Shown here piece by piece: positions 12,616-12,749 of a DNA stretch of 12,749 nt. Within the stretch, counting starts at the first letter, position 1; each line of letters starts with the position of its first letter. This DNA is from DATJQF01 sp035505995 (lineage in GTDB: Bacteria > Bacteroidota > Bacteroidia > Bacteroidales > FEN-979), in contig DATJQF010000022.1 of NCBI GenBank assembly GCA_035505995.1, positions 1 through 12,749 of the forward strand. Reading direction: 5' to 3'. The notes under the pieces are model-generated. The model did not search any database. It was given only the letters and a program-made list of their open reading frames with translations, and was not told where the DNA came from. Position numbers and translations under genes: made by a program.

Positions 12616-12749
12616 ATGAAACGAGTTTTATTCCTTGGAGGCATCCTGGTGCTGCTGCTGGCAGCCTGCTCCTCCGAAAAAATGAATTTCAGCAAGCTGC
12701 AGGACCGGAATGGATTGTTCTACCTGGTGAATAGCGAAAAGCCCTTCAG
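12616..12749 (+). CDS. N-terminus of a lipoprotein, probably MORN/YwqK-like repeat protein (cut by window end)
   Basis: The first 44 codons are present and the frame is still open at the window edge. Residues 1-18 are a clear lipoprotein signal: MKR, a leucine-rich core and the lipobox LLAAC with Cys18, then SSEK. The following DRNGLFYLVNSEKPF (residues 30-44) looks like the first unit of the MORN-variant repeats found in proteins annotated as YwqK-family antitoxins, where units of the type GLxY-x-x-NSEKPFTG recur. Those annotations are historical and a toxin partner is usually absent. With only the start visible, the repeat call is probable and function is unknown. A strong promoter lies just upstream. 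Confidence 0.83.
   Translation, partial: MKRVLFLGGILVLLLAACSSEKMNFSKLQDRNGLFYLVNSEKPF

Noticed and set aside
12078..12695. A 205-codon minus-strand open frame
   Set aside because: Antisense to pcm and across the clear promoter and start of the next gene; no recognisable motifs.
12616..12749. Toxin-antitoxin system at the right edge
   Set aside because: The YwqK-antitoxin label is an annotation habit for MORN-like lipoproteins; a secreted lipoprotein signal does not suit a cytoplasmic antitoxin and no toxin gene is visible.

Overview
The window looks like a chromosomal segment of a Bacteroidota bacterium, probably Bacteroidia; the genus cannot be read from it. Three things point there. Gene starts lack Shine-Dalgarno sequences, and several have the Bacteroidota promoter core TAnnTTTG just upstream, best seen before 4308 and 12616. 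Many genes encode short-signal lipoproteins of Bacteroidota style. The S9 peptidase closely resembles the Porphyromonas-type dipeptidyl peptidase 5. Most genes are fairly GC-rich (one sampled 60-base line of the peptidase gene counts 58%), but the lipoprotein pair at 457-1766 is clearly AT-rich.

Layout, left to right. Minus strand 1-1766: the possible start of a membrane protein running off the left edge, a YbjQ-family protein, and two tandem paralogous lipoproteins. Positions 1767-1954 separate this from a plus-strand pair and contain a degenerate 7-base-periodic tract that runs into the next start codon. Plus strand 1955-4231: an APC amino acid permease and, 3 bases later, a secreted DUF3108 protein. 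Plus strand 4308-6407: a lipoprotein dipeptidyl peptidase 5 (S9) with its own promoter. Minus strand 6408-7478: a GluR0-type ligand-gated potassium channel, with a periplasmic amino-acid-binding domain split by a TVGYGD pore; its stop codon abuts that of the peptidase. Plus strand 7599-8405: a sirtuin whose 3' end overlaps the next gene by 69 bases. Minus strand 11750-8337: a Gfo/Idh/MocA oxidoreductase, a lipoprotein with a probable beta-sandwich domain, and a polyprenyl-phosphate sugar-1-phosphate transferase, which together look like a small surface-polysaccharide cluster. Plus strand 11889-12536: protein-L-isoaspartate methyltransferase, then the first 44 codons of a MORN/YwqK-like lipoprotein cut by the window end.

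How the genes may work together: the centre of the window has an amino acid/peptide theme (permease, dipeptide-releasing peptidase, channel with an amino-acid-receptor fold), and the right part has an envelope-polysaccharide theme. Both themes are inferred from gene content and adjacency. I see no rRNA, tRNA, CRISPR array, transposase, integrase or phage gene. The items most worth a second look are the GluR0-like channel and the heptanucleotide tract at 1886-1966. I did not find a convincing multi-gene novel defence or mobile system.
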